A stretch of 64,000 nt of DNA from Saussurea involucrata (lineage: Eukaryota > Streptophyta > Magnoliopsida > Asterales > Asteraceae): positions 179,338,784-179,402,783 of the forward strand of contig CM066320.1 of NCBI GenBank assembly GCA_033807775.1, read 5' to 3'. Shown in pieces: positions 43,719-55,239 of the stretch. The notes under the pieces are model-generated. The model was given only the letters and a program-made list of their open reading frames with translations, did no database searches and was not told where the DNA came from. The first letter of the stretch is position 1, and the number at the start of each line of letters is the position of its first letter. A program made the position numbers and the translations under genes.

Positions 43719-46264
43719 TGTAACACCCCGATTTTTGTATAAAGTATTAAGATAGGTTTTATTGATAAATTTATGATTTATTATGTGATAGATTAATTTT
43801 AAGGTTTAACCCCGAGTAAGTTACGTTATTTGTTTTATTAGAGTTATAAGTTAAGGGGTAAACTTCAATTTTAATTTATAAGTTGTAGGGTATAAATTGT
43901 CAATTGATGATACGTGAGGGATTAATTTAGTTAAGTGATGAAAGAGGTGTCATCACCACCACCTCATCCTTTCTACTTGAGCTAGGTGTCAATTTTATAA
44001 AAGGATAAGAGATATTTCTCTTTGGTGTTTTAGGGTGTGTGTGTGTGTTTTAAGAAAGGAGAAAGAGAGAAAGACAGAGAGAGACAAGAAAGAAGGACAA
44101 AGAAGAAGAAGAAACAGATTTCTTCAGCTAGAAATTTTAAGAGAAACCTGTGAGAAACAAAGGTACGTTTCTATTTAAATTGCTCTCTTTATGTGTATCA
44201 AGTTTTCTATGAGTTTAGAAATGGGTCTTGATAATTTTGGAAGGATATGAGAAATCTGGGCTGATGATTATGTTCTGATAGTAGTCTTAATCATATCTGC
44301 ATATTTATAGAATCATGCATAGCTTAAAACATAGATTTCTGGGTTAAATACGCTTTTTAGTTGGTTGAGACAGTTATGAATATCGCAGCAGTTAGTTGCG
44401 ATAGTTATGAGGTTTTGAGATAGTTATGAATGTCGCAACCTTGGGTTGCGACAAGTAGGATGTATCGCAACAGTTGGTTACGACAAGATGTGTATCGCAA
44501 CAGTTGGTTGCGATAAGATGGGATATCGCAACAGTGGGTTGCGATAAAATACTGTGTCGCAAGTAGTAAGTTGCGACATGGGTTATCGGAGCAAGTTGGT
44601 TGCGATAAGAGTCGAGAATTTTGGGATATTTAAGATTCTTAGTATTTAAGGGTCCTGTACAGTAGATTAATACCAGTACAATATGTATATGGGTATTTCA
44701 GATCTCTGTGAAGTTGGTGGCAGAAATTCCTACGACTTTAAAGTAAAGTAAGAGTGACACGACTACAATCAGGTGAGTTCATTCTTATCTTACCATTTTA
44801 TAACGTTTTTAAATTATGGTAAGATGTATTTTTATAATGAACTGATTGGATGAAGTTTGGAAGAATGATTTTATGAAGTAAAATTATATCAAGATTCGTA
44901 AGTCATGATATTGATTGGTTAAACTTATGTTATAAGAAATTGACGTATTAAATGTGATCTGCTTATACTAAATGATATAAGAGATCTGTAAAGGAGGTTT
45001 AATTTTACTGAATGATATGAGAATTTGTGTGATATATATGTGATTGGCTCATACCGAATAATATGAGAAATTCATATAAGCATTATCCTGTATGAGTTTG
45101 AGTAAGTGGAACGTATCCATAAACATTAGTTTTATTTGATAACGTAGGATAGGCAAAGTATAATTGCTATTCCTGTTTATATTGGAAGGTAATGAATAGG
45201 CAAAGTAGAATTGTTATTCATGGAGAAAAGAGGAATAGACAAATGTTATTCCCGTGTATCCTTGAAAAGGAGGAATAGACCAAATGTTATTCCCGTGCAT
45301 TCTTGAAAAGAGGAATAGACAAATGTTATTCCCGTGTATCCTTGAAAAGGAGGAATAGACCAAATGTTATTCCCGTGTATTCTTGAAAAAGAGGAATAGA
45401 CAAATGTTATTCCCGTGTATCCGTGAAAGGGGGGAATAGACCAAATGTTATTCCCGTGTATCCTTGGAATGTTTGAATAGGCATAGTATAATTGCTATTC
45501 AGGTTGAATGTTTGAATAGGCATAGTATAATTGCTATTCAGGTTGAATGTTTGAATAGGCATAGTATGATTGCTATTCATGTTGAATAATTGAATAGGTA
45601 AAATAGAATTACTATTCATGTAGAGATGAGGGAATAGGTAAAGTATAAATTGTTATTATATTAACTGAAGTGAATAGGCAAAGTATAGTTGCTATTCGGA
45701 TTAGAGATGTGGAAATATGAGTTAGACAAAGTGTAAGTATTATTCTTTGCATTTCGGCAGATTAAAATAGGCAATATATAAGTGATATATCTTCCCTATT
45801 CCAAGAAGAAAGTATGGTAATTGAATGTAAGTTCTTAGGTTTGATTGATAAACCAAAATATGTAAGGATTCGTGGTAGGCTATCAAATACGATAATATGA
45901 CTTTCTACATGATAGTCATGCTTATGGGATCGAGTATACGTCTGTTATGTGAGACGAGTATGAGTATGGTATGAACGAGTGTAAGACAAGTTTGATAAAA
46001 CTTGTTTGCATTAATTTAAAAGTATTATTTTGAAAACAAATGTTCTCACTAGGCGTTAGCCTAATCGTTTCAAATTATATTTTCTTACCATGTATGAGCT
46101 CAGGGAAGTAATGGGACGAGTGGAGAGTTTATAGTGGCGACAAGTTGAAGTAAATTGACTCTTGTTATTATTTTCACTTGTTAAGAATGTTTATGTTATG
46201 GATATTAGATGCGTAAACCCTTTTATTTCAGGTTTAAATTTTCCCTGATTTTTAGGGTGTTACA
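43719..46264 (+). repeat. Gypsy 3' LTR (2546 bp)
   Basis: Near-identical to the 5' LTR, with the TTGCGATAA-type array at 44370-44605 and hairpin arrays at about 45140-45690. Array 2 has about three units here against about five in the 5' LTR. It marks the pre-insertion sequence at the Athila-like target (gttgagacagttatg, about 44364). Confidence 0.93.
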
Positions 46265-46269
46265 CTTTG

Positions 46270-46896
46270 GGATCTCAAAAAGAAACTTCTATCCCCTCAC
46301 AACCACATTATAAAAAACTCAACATCAAAATAGCTATATTTTGTATTTATAATCAATACAGTAGCAATATTTTCAACAAGCTTACAAATTATACACAAAC
46401 AATAATAAATAAATAAACCCACAAAGTACAAAAGCCCTAAACATCATGAATTTGCAACTACTAGTTTAAGTGGTTAACCAAAACAATGTAAGCATTCGAT
46501 TAGGCAAACACAAAGTAGGTTACCTTTTTGTGGAAATATGAAGACGAGGCAATCGATGAATGAAGAAATTTAGAGGTTTTGATTCCGATCGGGAGTGTAG
46601 AGATGAGACAATCGATGAATGTAGTTTATTGGGGTGCTTCACCTTTTGGTTTAATTTTTTGCCATCTTTATATTGCTTTTCCTTTGTTGCTCCATTCAAC
46701 CACTTAATCGTAAGCTCTGATTCAAAATCAAAACACCCATTAACAATCTTCTTAGACATCTCCTAGGTTTCCTAATCAAAAAATCACAGAGAAAGAACCC
46801 TAAGAAAGTGAGACTTACCGTAGAAGAGAGTCGATTACTAACCTTAGCCAATCAAAATGTCGCTTAATAATCTTGGTTGTTCCCTTTGCTAGACAA
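46270..46896 (-). other. Right flank of the Gypsy insertion with a possible exon
   Basis: A 79-codon minus-strand ORF (46759-46520; MSKKIVNGCFDFESEL) ends near an AG|GTAACC donor-like site, and a strong donor-like ACG|GTAAGT lies at about 46822. It could be the 5' end of the transcript that held the LRR fragment. No domain is recognised, so I do not call a gene. Confidence 0.3.
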
Positions 46897-46990
46897 TCTT
46901 TATATATATAAAAGCAAAATCCAAGAAGGATGAGGTGGCATCCTCTAAGGCTTAGAATACCTTCTATCTATCTTCTCAATTTTTTGATTT
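46897..46990 (+). mobile_element. Helitron-like 5' terminus (plus strand)
   Basis: After an A, TCTTTATATATATAAAAGC and then GATGAGGTGGCATCC resembles plant Helitron 5' ends. No matching hairpin-CTAG end is seen to the right, so the element would be truncated. Confidence 0.35.
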
Positions 46991-47199
46991 TTTTAAATGT
47001 TGAATATGTAATAAGACTTTTTCGCCCCTATATGGAAAATGTATAATTCATATTAATATGGATTTCTTTGTAATTTTGGATGCCTAAGTTTAACCTCCAA
47101 CTCTTGATATTCTTCTTCAATTACTTTGTCTTATTCTTTAATGAAATTTGTTTTCACACAATGCAAAACACTACAAATTCCTTTGGTGAGAGATGAAGA

Positions 47200-47812
47200 A
47201 AATGTAAGTTGAAGAAAACATTAAAGATTTAAGATAGGTATGTATATACTCTATCTCTCAAATATGTGATTTGTTATTATATGTTTTTTCAGTTCCATGT
47301 TTTGTATTTGTTGTTATCATCAAACATGTGTGTTTACGTCGGAATCATATAGATTCAAGTAAAATTTTGATATTTTGTGATTACATGATCTGATATTTTT
47401 TTAATTTAAACTCCATTGAAATTAACCATGTATACGTGATTCATAATTGCGTTACTTTTTTACTACCTCAAGAAAAATTGTATTGAAATCCTAGAAATTG
47501 TTTTGGTCGGATGAAAGTTGAAGAAGACATGAAAGATTTTAATCAGGTATGTATAATTATATTCTCCACACAAATGTGATTTGTTATTACATATTTTTTC
47601 TTTTACATATTGTTGGGTTTGTTGTTATCCTACGACAATTGTTTTTACGTTTAAATCAGATACATCCAAATAAATTTTGATATTTTGTGATTACATGATC
47701 AAATAACTTTTTTTTCAAATTTAAGCTTTGTTGACATTAACCACTTATACGTGATTGGTAATTGCGTTAAATTTTGACTACTTCAAACAAAAATCTATTG
47801 ATATTGTGAAAA
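47200..47812. repeat. Imperfect direct repeat, two units of about 300 bp
   Basis: Unit 1 (47200-47495) and unit 2 (47510-47812) share agttgaagaa, gtgatttgttatta, ttttgatattttgtgattac and tacgtgat at matching spacing (offset about 312 bp) with many substitutions. No ORF. An old tandem duplication. Confidence 0.75.
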
Positions 47813-48976
47813 TTTTGACAATTTATGGTGTCTATGAGTTCATCCTCAAAAAATTCATCAAAGTTCTTTTCATGATCAATCGTGGTTTATTTATAAGCTT
47901 TAAAAAAACAGTTTTACTTTTTATTTTTTCATAGATGATATTGCATTTTGAGAGAATTTGAAATATTATTTACTATTTTCTTCAAGTTATGAATTAATTT
48001 AAATTAAAAATATATCATATACTTTTCATTTTCTAAACTTAACACATTGATTACTAATTTTTTTAATTTACATAACAAATATGAATAAAAAATTTATTGT
48101 TTTTTGTATTAATTTAACATGTAACGTTTATTTACCCTTATTTTTAATTTACACAATCAGTATAACTAAAAGCTATTTTTTATTTTATATATGTATATTT
48201 ATTTACAGTTTAATTTGTTATTTTAACAACCAATATAATTGAAAACAATTTAGCTTTATTTACCATTCATATTTTATTTACACAACAATCAATACATAAA
48301 TATATTATTATAAGGTAAAAGAATATTTATTGGCATTTTAAAAATGTTTTGATGATTGTTTTTATTCTTATCCAATTTTTAGTTTTTTAAATCTATATAT
48401 CTCATTAATTGATTAAAATTTTCATGTATGTTGTGATTATTATAATATAATTATACCTCATTAATTGATCTAACCTTTCATATTCTTCTTTTATTTCTTA
48501 TGAATCAATATACATAAATGACATACTTATGACAGTTTAATACTTAAATTAATATATATGATAAAATAATTGATGGAAAGGTTCAACCATTTTTATATTT
48601 TCTTCCTCTTATTTTGATTTATTTTTAATCTAAACTCAACACATTAATTTCTAAAGCCTTTCAATTTCATATTTTATTACATAACAATCAATATCATTTT
48701 TTAAAACTTTTATTATACTTTATTTCATAATCAATATAATCAAAACTATTAGTATTGTAATAAAACATATTCTGAATTAATTTCCCATTAATTGGAGAAA
48801 CTTATCATTAAATCAAAAAGAATTATTGATAATAAGATATTTAGCAAAGTTAAACCCCAAGTTTAATGAGACAGTATTTTTGTTAGAAAATATATAATTA
48901 AGTTTAGATTAAATTAAGTCAATCATTCATTTATACCATTAATTACAAAAAAAAACCTATTATGTACGTGTGTGTG

Positions 48977-49013
<37 letters not shown>

Positions 49014-49315
49014 GGCCCTTCTTTTGTTAACCCCCAAATTAGTATTAACCTTATTAACTATTATCAACCAATAGGAATCAAGTATGAAGTTTGGTTTTTC
49101 AACAATATGGACGGTTTAGGCAGGGGCATTTCTAGAAGAACATGTTTTTTTTTATTTCAAGTAAGATTTCCTCCATGATTCGCGCCATCCAATTCATGGC
49201 AGTTTTGAATATATTTTATTTTAATATTAAAGATAATCTTCATCATCTCTTCTCTTAATCTTATTATATCATTAATAATCTTTTCCAGTTTTTACTGGTT
49301 CGTTCATAATCGATC
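47813..49315. other. AT-rich stretch without genes
   Basis: Very AT-rich, with no supported ORF or paired terminal repeats. A compound (GT)n(AT)n(GA)n microsatellite lies at about 48967-49014, followed by gggcccttc. Confidence 0.6.
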
Positions 49316-49639
49316 ATGAATTATACTCAAGAAGAAAGCGGTGTTTCAATGTTTCGGTCTTCGGTTTCTAATCAGAATGATTATTCCAACGATATCGAAG
49401 AACAAACTTTGGTGAAGGATGGTGTTCTTATGCAGATTATATTTTTACACCCACAACAAGCATATCAGAGAATAGCATATATGCACATATCAAGTTTGCA
49501 TATATGCATATTATTAGATCTGCAGTTATGTAAATTTTACACATTCAGCATATATGCACATATCAAAACTGCATATATGCACATATCAAAATTGCATATA
49601 TGCATATTTTACACCCACAACAAGCATATTAGAGAATAG
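49316..49639 (+). CDS. Short hypothetical ORF ending in a repeat
   Basis: The ATG at 49316 gives 107 codons (MNYTQEESGVSMFRSSVSNQ), with about 45 non-repetitive N-terminal residues. The rest is translated from the GCATATATGC repeat (HISSLHIC-type phrases). No domain is recognised. It may be the first exon of a transposon or host gene, or chance; the repetitive tail is unlikely to be real protein. Confidence 0.25.
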   Translation: MNYTQEESGVSMFRSSVSNQNDYSNDIEEQTLVKDGVLMQIIFLHPQQAYQRIAYMHISSLHICILLDLQLCKFYTFSIYAHIKTAYMHISKLHICIFYTHNKHIRE

Positions 49640-49702
49640 CATATATGCACATTAGAGAATTGCATATATGCACATTAGAAAATTGCATATATGCACTTTA
49701 CA
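49440..49702. repeat. GCATATATGC palindrome array
   Basis: About eight units contain the perfect palindrome GCATATATGC, usually as (A/T)GCATATATGCACAT with spacers atcaaaact, tagagaat or tagaaaatt. A further atgcatatatgc lies at about 50108. It is not a simple microsatellite because spacers vary while the palindrome is kept. Confidence 0.88.
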
Positions 49703-50206
49703 GAACTACGTTCATAGCATATACTGAGAATGTTAAACCCACTATCATAAACCAATCATATTGATTTAATCTAATCGATTTGGGTTTGCTCGATTTGGTA
49801 ACGATTTGCACAACATTTGGAAACCCCCGATTTGTATCTTCTATGCATTCGAATCGAACGACCTTGGAAGTGGTATCACACCATTTTTGCGAATCGATTT
49901 TGAGAAACCTGTCGATGGAACTAGTTTTTGAAATCGATTTGGAGACCACTGTTGATTTTTGGATGATTTTTGCCGATTTGGAGATTGGAGAGAGAGAGAG
50001 AGAGAATCTATTGATGGAATCAATTAGAGATAAGTTATACCTCCTTAAATGTAGCTCTCAATTTAATTGTTTCCTTATCAAGATTTATTAAATGACTATA
50101 ATACCCTCATGCATATATGCTTTAGCCGTGGGTTTAGTTTAATCATGAATTAAAATATGTTTTTAATCTAAGCCATTGATTTAGATTATTAAGGGTCCAG
50201 ATTAGT

Positions 50207-50484
50207 TGTTAGAGCAGGTTTTAATAGTTGATTAAAGTTCAAGGGTTGTTTTGTAATAGTTTATTTTGAGCCTTTTAGTGAACGGGTCGTGGGCTTGTTA
50301 ACCACGGGCCCATTGTATTTAATGTTGATTAGCTTGGAAAAACAAGCTAATCATCTCTTCAGCTTTCAATTCATACTGTAATATTCTCTCTGAAAGTTAA
50401 TGAAAGGGGTGACCAGTTGAAATCATTACGCATACTGTTTATTATTTCGATTTCTTCTTTTGTTGCACTGATCTGGATTCTACA
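50207..50484 (+). repeat. Element C 5' LTR (about 278 bp)
   Basis: Starts TGTTAGAGCAGG and ends GGATTCTACA, directly before the primer site. The boundaries are inferred from the TG...CA ends and the primer site because the 3' LTR is outside the window. It contains an inverted repeat, tagcttgga...aacaagcta, near 50330-50352. Confidence 0.7.
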
Positions 50485-50486
50485 AT

Positions 50487-50498
50487 TGGTATCAGAGC
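50487..50498 (+). promoter_or_regulatory. Primer-binding site, element C
   Basis: TGGTATCAGAGC (tRNA-Met type), two bases after the LTR. Confidence 0.9.
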
Positions 50499-50883
50499 AG
50501 ACAGACGGATTCGATTCAAAGTCTCATTCATTGATTTCTGGTTAGTTTGACTTTTACTCGTCTGACTTTTCTTGAATTCTTGAAAATTTGATTCTGTCGA
50601 AATTGGTTGTTTTTGCTTATTGGGTTGTGTTAGCATTATCGTTATAAGTGTTTCTGCAAATTTTCACATCCTAATTCATTCGTTTGATTGGTCAATTTAG
50701 CAATTTAAGATCAAAGTTTTTGATAGTGTTCTTCAACAAAAATCGAATTTTTACCATCAAAACGTGTTCTTTTTGCTTAGAAATTGATTGGGTTAGTGTT
50801 AGTTTTGTGTTTGGTATTGTTTCTAATCTTTCAGGAAAAATCTTGAGTAACCCTAGTTGAGAAATCGATCGAATTGAGAAAAC

Positions 50884-51355
50884 AGCCGACTTGTCCGGAC
50901 AAACCAGCCGACTTTTCCGGACAACTTCAAGGTGTCCGGACGTTTGTGTTTTCATCCGGATTCTTCCAACTTTTCCGGACAACCAGTTCCTTCCGGGTAA
51001 GTCATCCATCCGGGTAAGTATCCCATAATCTCAAACCTATCCGGGTAATATTGTTCCGGATAACTCAAAGTATCCGGAAATCATTTTTATCCGGAAACCC
51101 AATTTTTACCCAGAAACTTCGTGGTATCCGGAAACTTCACAGTATCCGGAAACTCCATCGTACCCGGAAACCTAATACTGTCCGGAATCCACAGCATCCG
51201 GTAAGCTTTTGTTTGAATTGATCTCTATCCGGTAACTTAAGACCATCCGGTAACCTTGGTTATCCGGACAACTCAAGTTATCCGGACCCCCTTGCTTATC
51301 CGGACAACTCTGCATATTTGAACTGCTTTCTTCCATTCTGATCCGGACACTTCCA
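50884..51355. repeat. TCCGGA motif array, element C leader
   Basis: About 22 copies of TCCGGA, TCCGGG or TCCGGT in about 470 bp, mostly as (A/T)TCCGGACAACT, ATCCGGAAACT or ATCCGGTAA. The core TCCGGA is its own complement. The array lies between the primer site and the gag ATG at 51511. It is conspicuous in otherwise AT-rich sequence and rich in CpG. Confidence 0.95.
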
Positions 51356-51510
51356 GATCAGATCACTTATTTGGATTCCTATCCAGTAAACTAAGTTATT
51401 GTCTAACCACTCATAGAACCTGCATTAGGACTCTACTCTTAGTTCCTTGCGTTAGGTTTTAAACTTTGAATCAATCTACACGTCTGACGATCACTCCGTT
51501 GCAACCGAAG

Positions 51511-54500
51511 ATGTCTACTTCTCGTGATGCTCTCGCAATTGGCACCGACACCAAGCCACCATGTCTCTACCCGAACGAGTACAGCCAATGGCGAGATAGG
51601 TTTATGATCTTCATAGAGTCCAAGGACAACTATGAGTACATCAAGAGAGCTCTGGATCATGGCCCAATTGCCGACCCAATGAAGGACATAGCTGCAACAG
51701 CAACTGCATTAGCTCGACGTGAGAAGAAGACTCTTGCTGAGATGACAAATTTTGAAAGAGGCATGACTGAAGGTGAAAAGCATGCAAAGAGATATCTGAT
51801 TCAAGCCCTTCCTAATTCTATCTACACTGCCATAGACAGTTACAAAGACACGGCTAAAGGCATGTGGGACCAAGTAGCCAAAATGATGCGAGGAAGCGTT
51901 GTAGGAAATCAGCTGAAGATAAATAGCGCGATAACCAAGTTCGATGGGTTCAAGCAGCGCAACGGTGAATCCCTTACCCAGACCTATGAACGTTTTTGTC
52001 TACTCCTCAATGAACTGAACAAGAATAAAATTGTTCGTTCCAATACTAAGAATGCACTAAAATTCCTCAACAACTTGCTACCTGAATGGAAAGTGTATGC
52101 TTCTCATGTCAAGCACAACAACTTGATAGAGAACATCAGCATCAATGAACTGTATGAGACACTTCTCCAAGACGAAGATGAAGTGAATGAGCTTCTGGGA
52201 GAGAAAAAGAATGAGCCAAAACCATCTGCTGATCCAATTGCACTCATCACTTCCAAACAAGGGAAATCTTCAAGCAGTCAATCCAGACGCGGTCCACAGC
52301 ACAGCTCCTCAGAGTCAGAACCTGAAAACGAGAAAGACGGTGATGATGATGATGATGATGAAGCATCAGACTTAATGAAAGCTATTGCCCTTCTGACTAA
52401 ATCCTTTCAACAACAAAAGTTTTACAAGAAGTCATCTTCCAATAGTCAACGCTACTCCACTTCCTCCAATAAGCGTCACGACTATAAAGACCGGTATGAA
52501 GGAAAGAAGAAGGTAGAGGAGCAAGATAGATCTGAGAAGAAGGAGAAGACAGAGAAAGGTGACCGAAAGAAGCGAGATGAACCTGTGAAATGCTACAACT
52601 GCGGGAAACTCGGTCACTTCGCTAAAGATCGTCGTCAACCTACAGTGAAGAACTCTCACTATTATGAGGCTAAGCTTGCACTGGCCAGACAGAAGGAGGC
52701 TGGGGAGGTAATGTTCGCTGAAAATGAGTATTGGCTAGGCAGATCTGATGATGAGGAAGATTATGAAGGTGCTGATGCTTTCATGGGATATCAATCGTCT
52801 ACGGATGAAGACAAGGCAACAGCAAATCAGGTATGTGACTCTTGCTTACAAAACTTCATACTTCAACTACAAACCATCACAGAAAAGGCAAACTCCCTCA
52901 AAGCCACAAATGAAGAACAAAAGCTTGAAATTACTTCAATAACTGAAAAGCTTAATGTTCAAATGAAATTAACTGAGAAGTATAAGTCTGAAAATGCTGA
53001 TTTAAAAGACAGATGCAAAATTCTTTCATTAGCACCTAAAGACTTAAGGGCCAGATTATCTGATCTCCAACGTCAGTTTGATTAGTGCTTGAATGAGAAA
53101 GAAGACATTACTTATCAATGTTCTTCTCTTCAAATTCAACACAAGGAGTATGTAGCTAAAATTTTAGATCTTGAAACCAAACTCCACAAAAGGGGTCAAA
53201 CTGATCAAACCATTTTTTTGAACAAACCTAAAGAGTTCACGTACTTTAACAAATAATGGGGAATCGGATATGACAACCCACATTATCTGAAAAAAGGAAG
53301 GTATCAAGTCCCCATTCTGTATGATTTTGCTTGCTATGGATTAGATAAAAAATATCCAGAGTACGCAATTCAATGGACTGGTCCTCTAGAACCAGAAAAG
53401 GAGGAGGAAACCGAGGAACATAAACGCACACACAAACGAGGAATTCAACTTCCATTTTGTTATGAACCTTTAAACTACTCATATCAAAAGGACAAAAAGT
53501 ATCTTTCCAATGACTACTTCGACCCCTACAAGGTAGCTACACCCAAGGATTCCTCCAAGAAGGATAAGGATGTAACACCTGCAACCAAGACTGAGACGGA
53601 TGAGTTTAAACTCTATGTTCCTCCTCTCATCTTGGAAGCAAAAATTGTCGAGTTGGAGGAGTCGATTGAGAAAGAAAGGTCCACCTTTCAAAACGAAAAG
53701 AAAGTGCTCATCTCTGAGATTGAGAAACTCGAATCTGAGAAAATCGACGGTGTGTCAAGTGAGGAAAAGGAAAAATTTTAGTGGGAAATCAATACGCTCT
53801 CATCAAAACTGTCTGAAATGACAAGAGAAACGATGAAAGAGCATTTGATAAATAGTCAACTCCGAGTACAACTTGACTTGCTCCAAACTGTGAAGCAATT
53901 TTCACCTGAACTTTCCTCTAACTCATCTGACACATCCTCGTATAAAGCCTTCATCGGAAATATTTCTTTGCAAGAAAACGAAGTTTCTCAAGATGAGTGT
54001 GTTAAAAGGAATTTAAATTCTGATTTTTCATACGCTTCTGCACCGAATTCCCCAACGCACACAACCAGAAGCACAAAATGTTCCTCCCCTTCCACACATG
54101 ATCCCATTCCGGATATTCCAAAAATAGATTTTTCAGAGTACATGAACTCCGAAGGTAACAGTGAAGAAGAGTTTGATTCGTTTCCCTTCGACAAACCTCT
54201 TCCAAGTCACACTGATTTTTTATCCCCCGTAGTCAATCATTCGGTTAACTCTTTAAAAGAAAGTTGTTCTCAAACAAAGGCCTCAGCTGTGATCAAGATT
54301 TTCCAGTCAAAACCAACCTCGAAACCTGTTTCCAAAAGGCAATCACAGCCAAGGCAAGCTACCGGACCATTGACTGCCAACACTACTATTTCTCCAAGTC
54401 AACCTGATTTTTTGTCTCCAGTGGTTAATCGCCCGGTCAATTTTCTAAAGGGCGACTGTTCTCAACCCAAGACTCCGGCTGTGATCAAGATTCTTAAAAA

Positions 54501-55239
54501 TGTTTCCAATTCACAAAAACAGTCACAACCGAAGCAAAAGACCGAACGACCGACCACTAAGACTCCTGTTTCCTCTAAAGTCACTGATCATACTGTCCCT
54601 GCTGTTTCAGATAGAAATGGTCGCGCTAATAAAGAAACACCAAAGTGGCTAAAGAGGGAATCAGTCAAGAAGGATGCATCAAAGTCTTCCCCACCTGTTT
54701 TCAATTCTAGAATAGACAAAGACAATTATGCTTGGAATCATTGGAACCATTTTGATGTTTCTTTTCCCGTTAAAGTTAACTCTCTTAATCAATTGATTCA
54801 GTTATCTCATGATTGTTTATGTTGTTCGAATTGTGGTTGGAATGATTTTGATGATATTCACAATAATGATTGGTATGCGCCTTACTTTGTTGGTAACCTA
54901 TTTCATAAGCACAAACCTCATAATAACAAGCAACAACATCATTTCAAAAGGGGTTTCAATGAAACGGTTAAACCACAGCGGGAGACCCGACCCATTCCTA
55001 CACGGGATACTCCTACTGAGGTTAAACAGGCACCCAGATGGAAATCTACCCCAAAATTTGTTCCTCCAAAAGGTGTAAATTCTGCACCCAAGAGGCAACA
55101 AGTGCCAAAACCAGTTCCCTCCAACGGTGTAAAATCTACACCTAAAGGGAAAGTTGAGTCAAAGCAGATTTCCCAAGGCAGTGCCAAATCTAACCCCCCC
55201 CCAGGACCCAAACAAATTTGGGTACCTAAACGTCACTAA
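51511..55239 (+). pseudogene. Element C gag and gag-pol linker (three in-frame stops)
   Basis: The ATG at 51511 (MSTSRDALAIGTDTKPPCL) starts one continuous frame to 55239, broken by TAG (53083), TAA (53254) and TAG (53779). The capsid-like region holds NEYSQWRDRFMIFIESKD, KGMWDQVAKMMRGS and LPEWKVYASHVK. The zinc knuckle reads CYNCGKLGHFAKDR, so its fourth ligand is Arg instead of Cys. The linker includes coiled coils, GYDNPHYLKKG, a Cys-rich block HDCLCCSNCGWNDF and the end WVPKRH. Except for the three stops the frame is preserved over 3.7 kb, so inactivation may be recent. Gag would package the RNA. Confidence 0.88.

Larger units (their letters stand above)
32003..46264 (+). mobile_element. 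Gypsy-type element with giant LTRs, internally deleted, hosting an Athila-like insertion
   Basis: Bounded by ctttg target copies at 31998-32002 and 46265-46269. Both LTRs begin TGTAACACCCCGAT and end TTTAGGGTGTTACA. The 5' LTR is 32003-32660 plus 40084-42050 (about 2625 bp) and the 3' LTR is 43719-46264 (2546 bp). Between them are only about 1670 bp: primer site, a shortened gag, a pol C-terminal relic and a polypurine tract. It resembles deletion derivatives that keep only gag-like sequence (TR-GAG-like) and cannot move alone. Confidence 0.92.
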
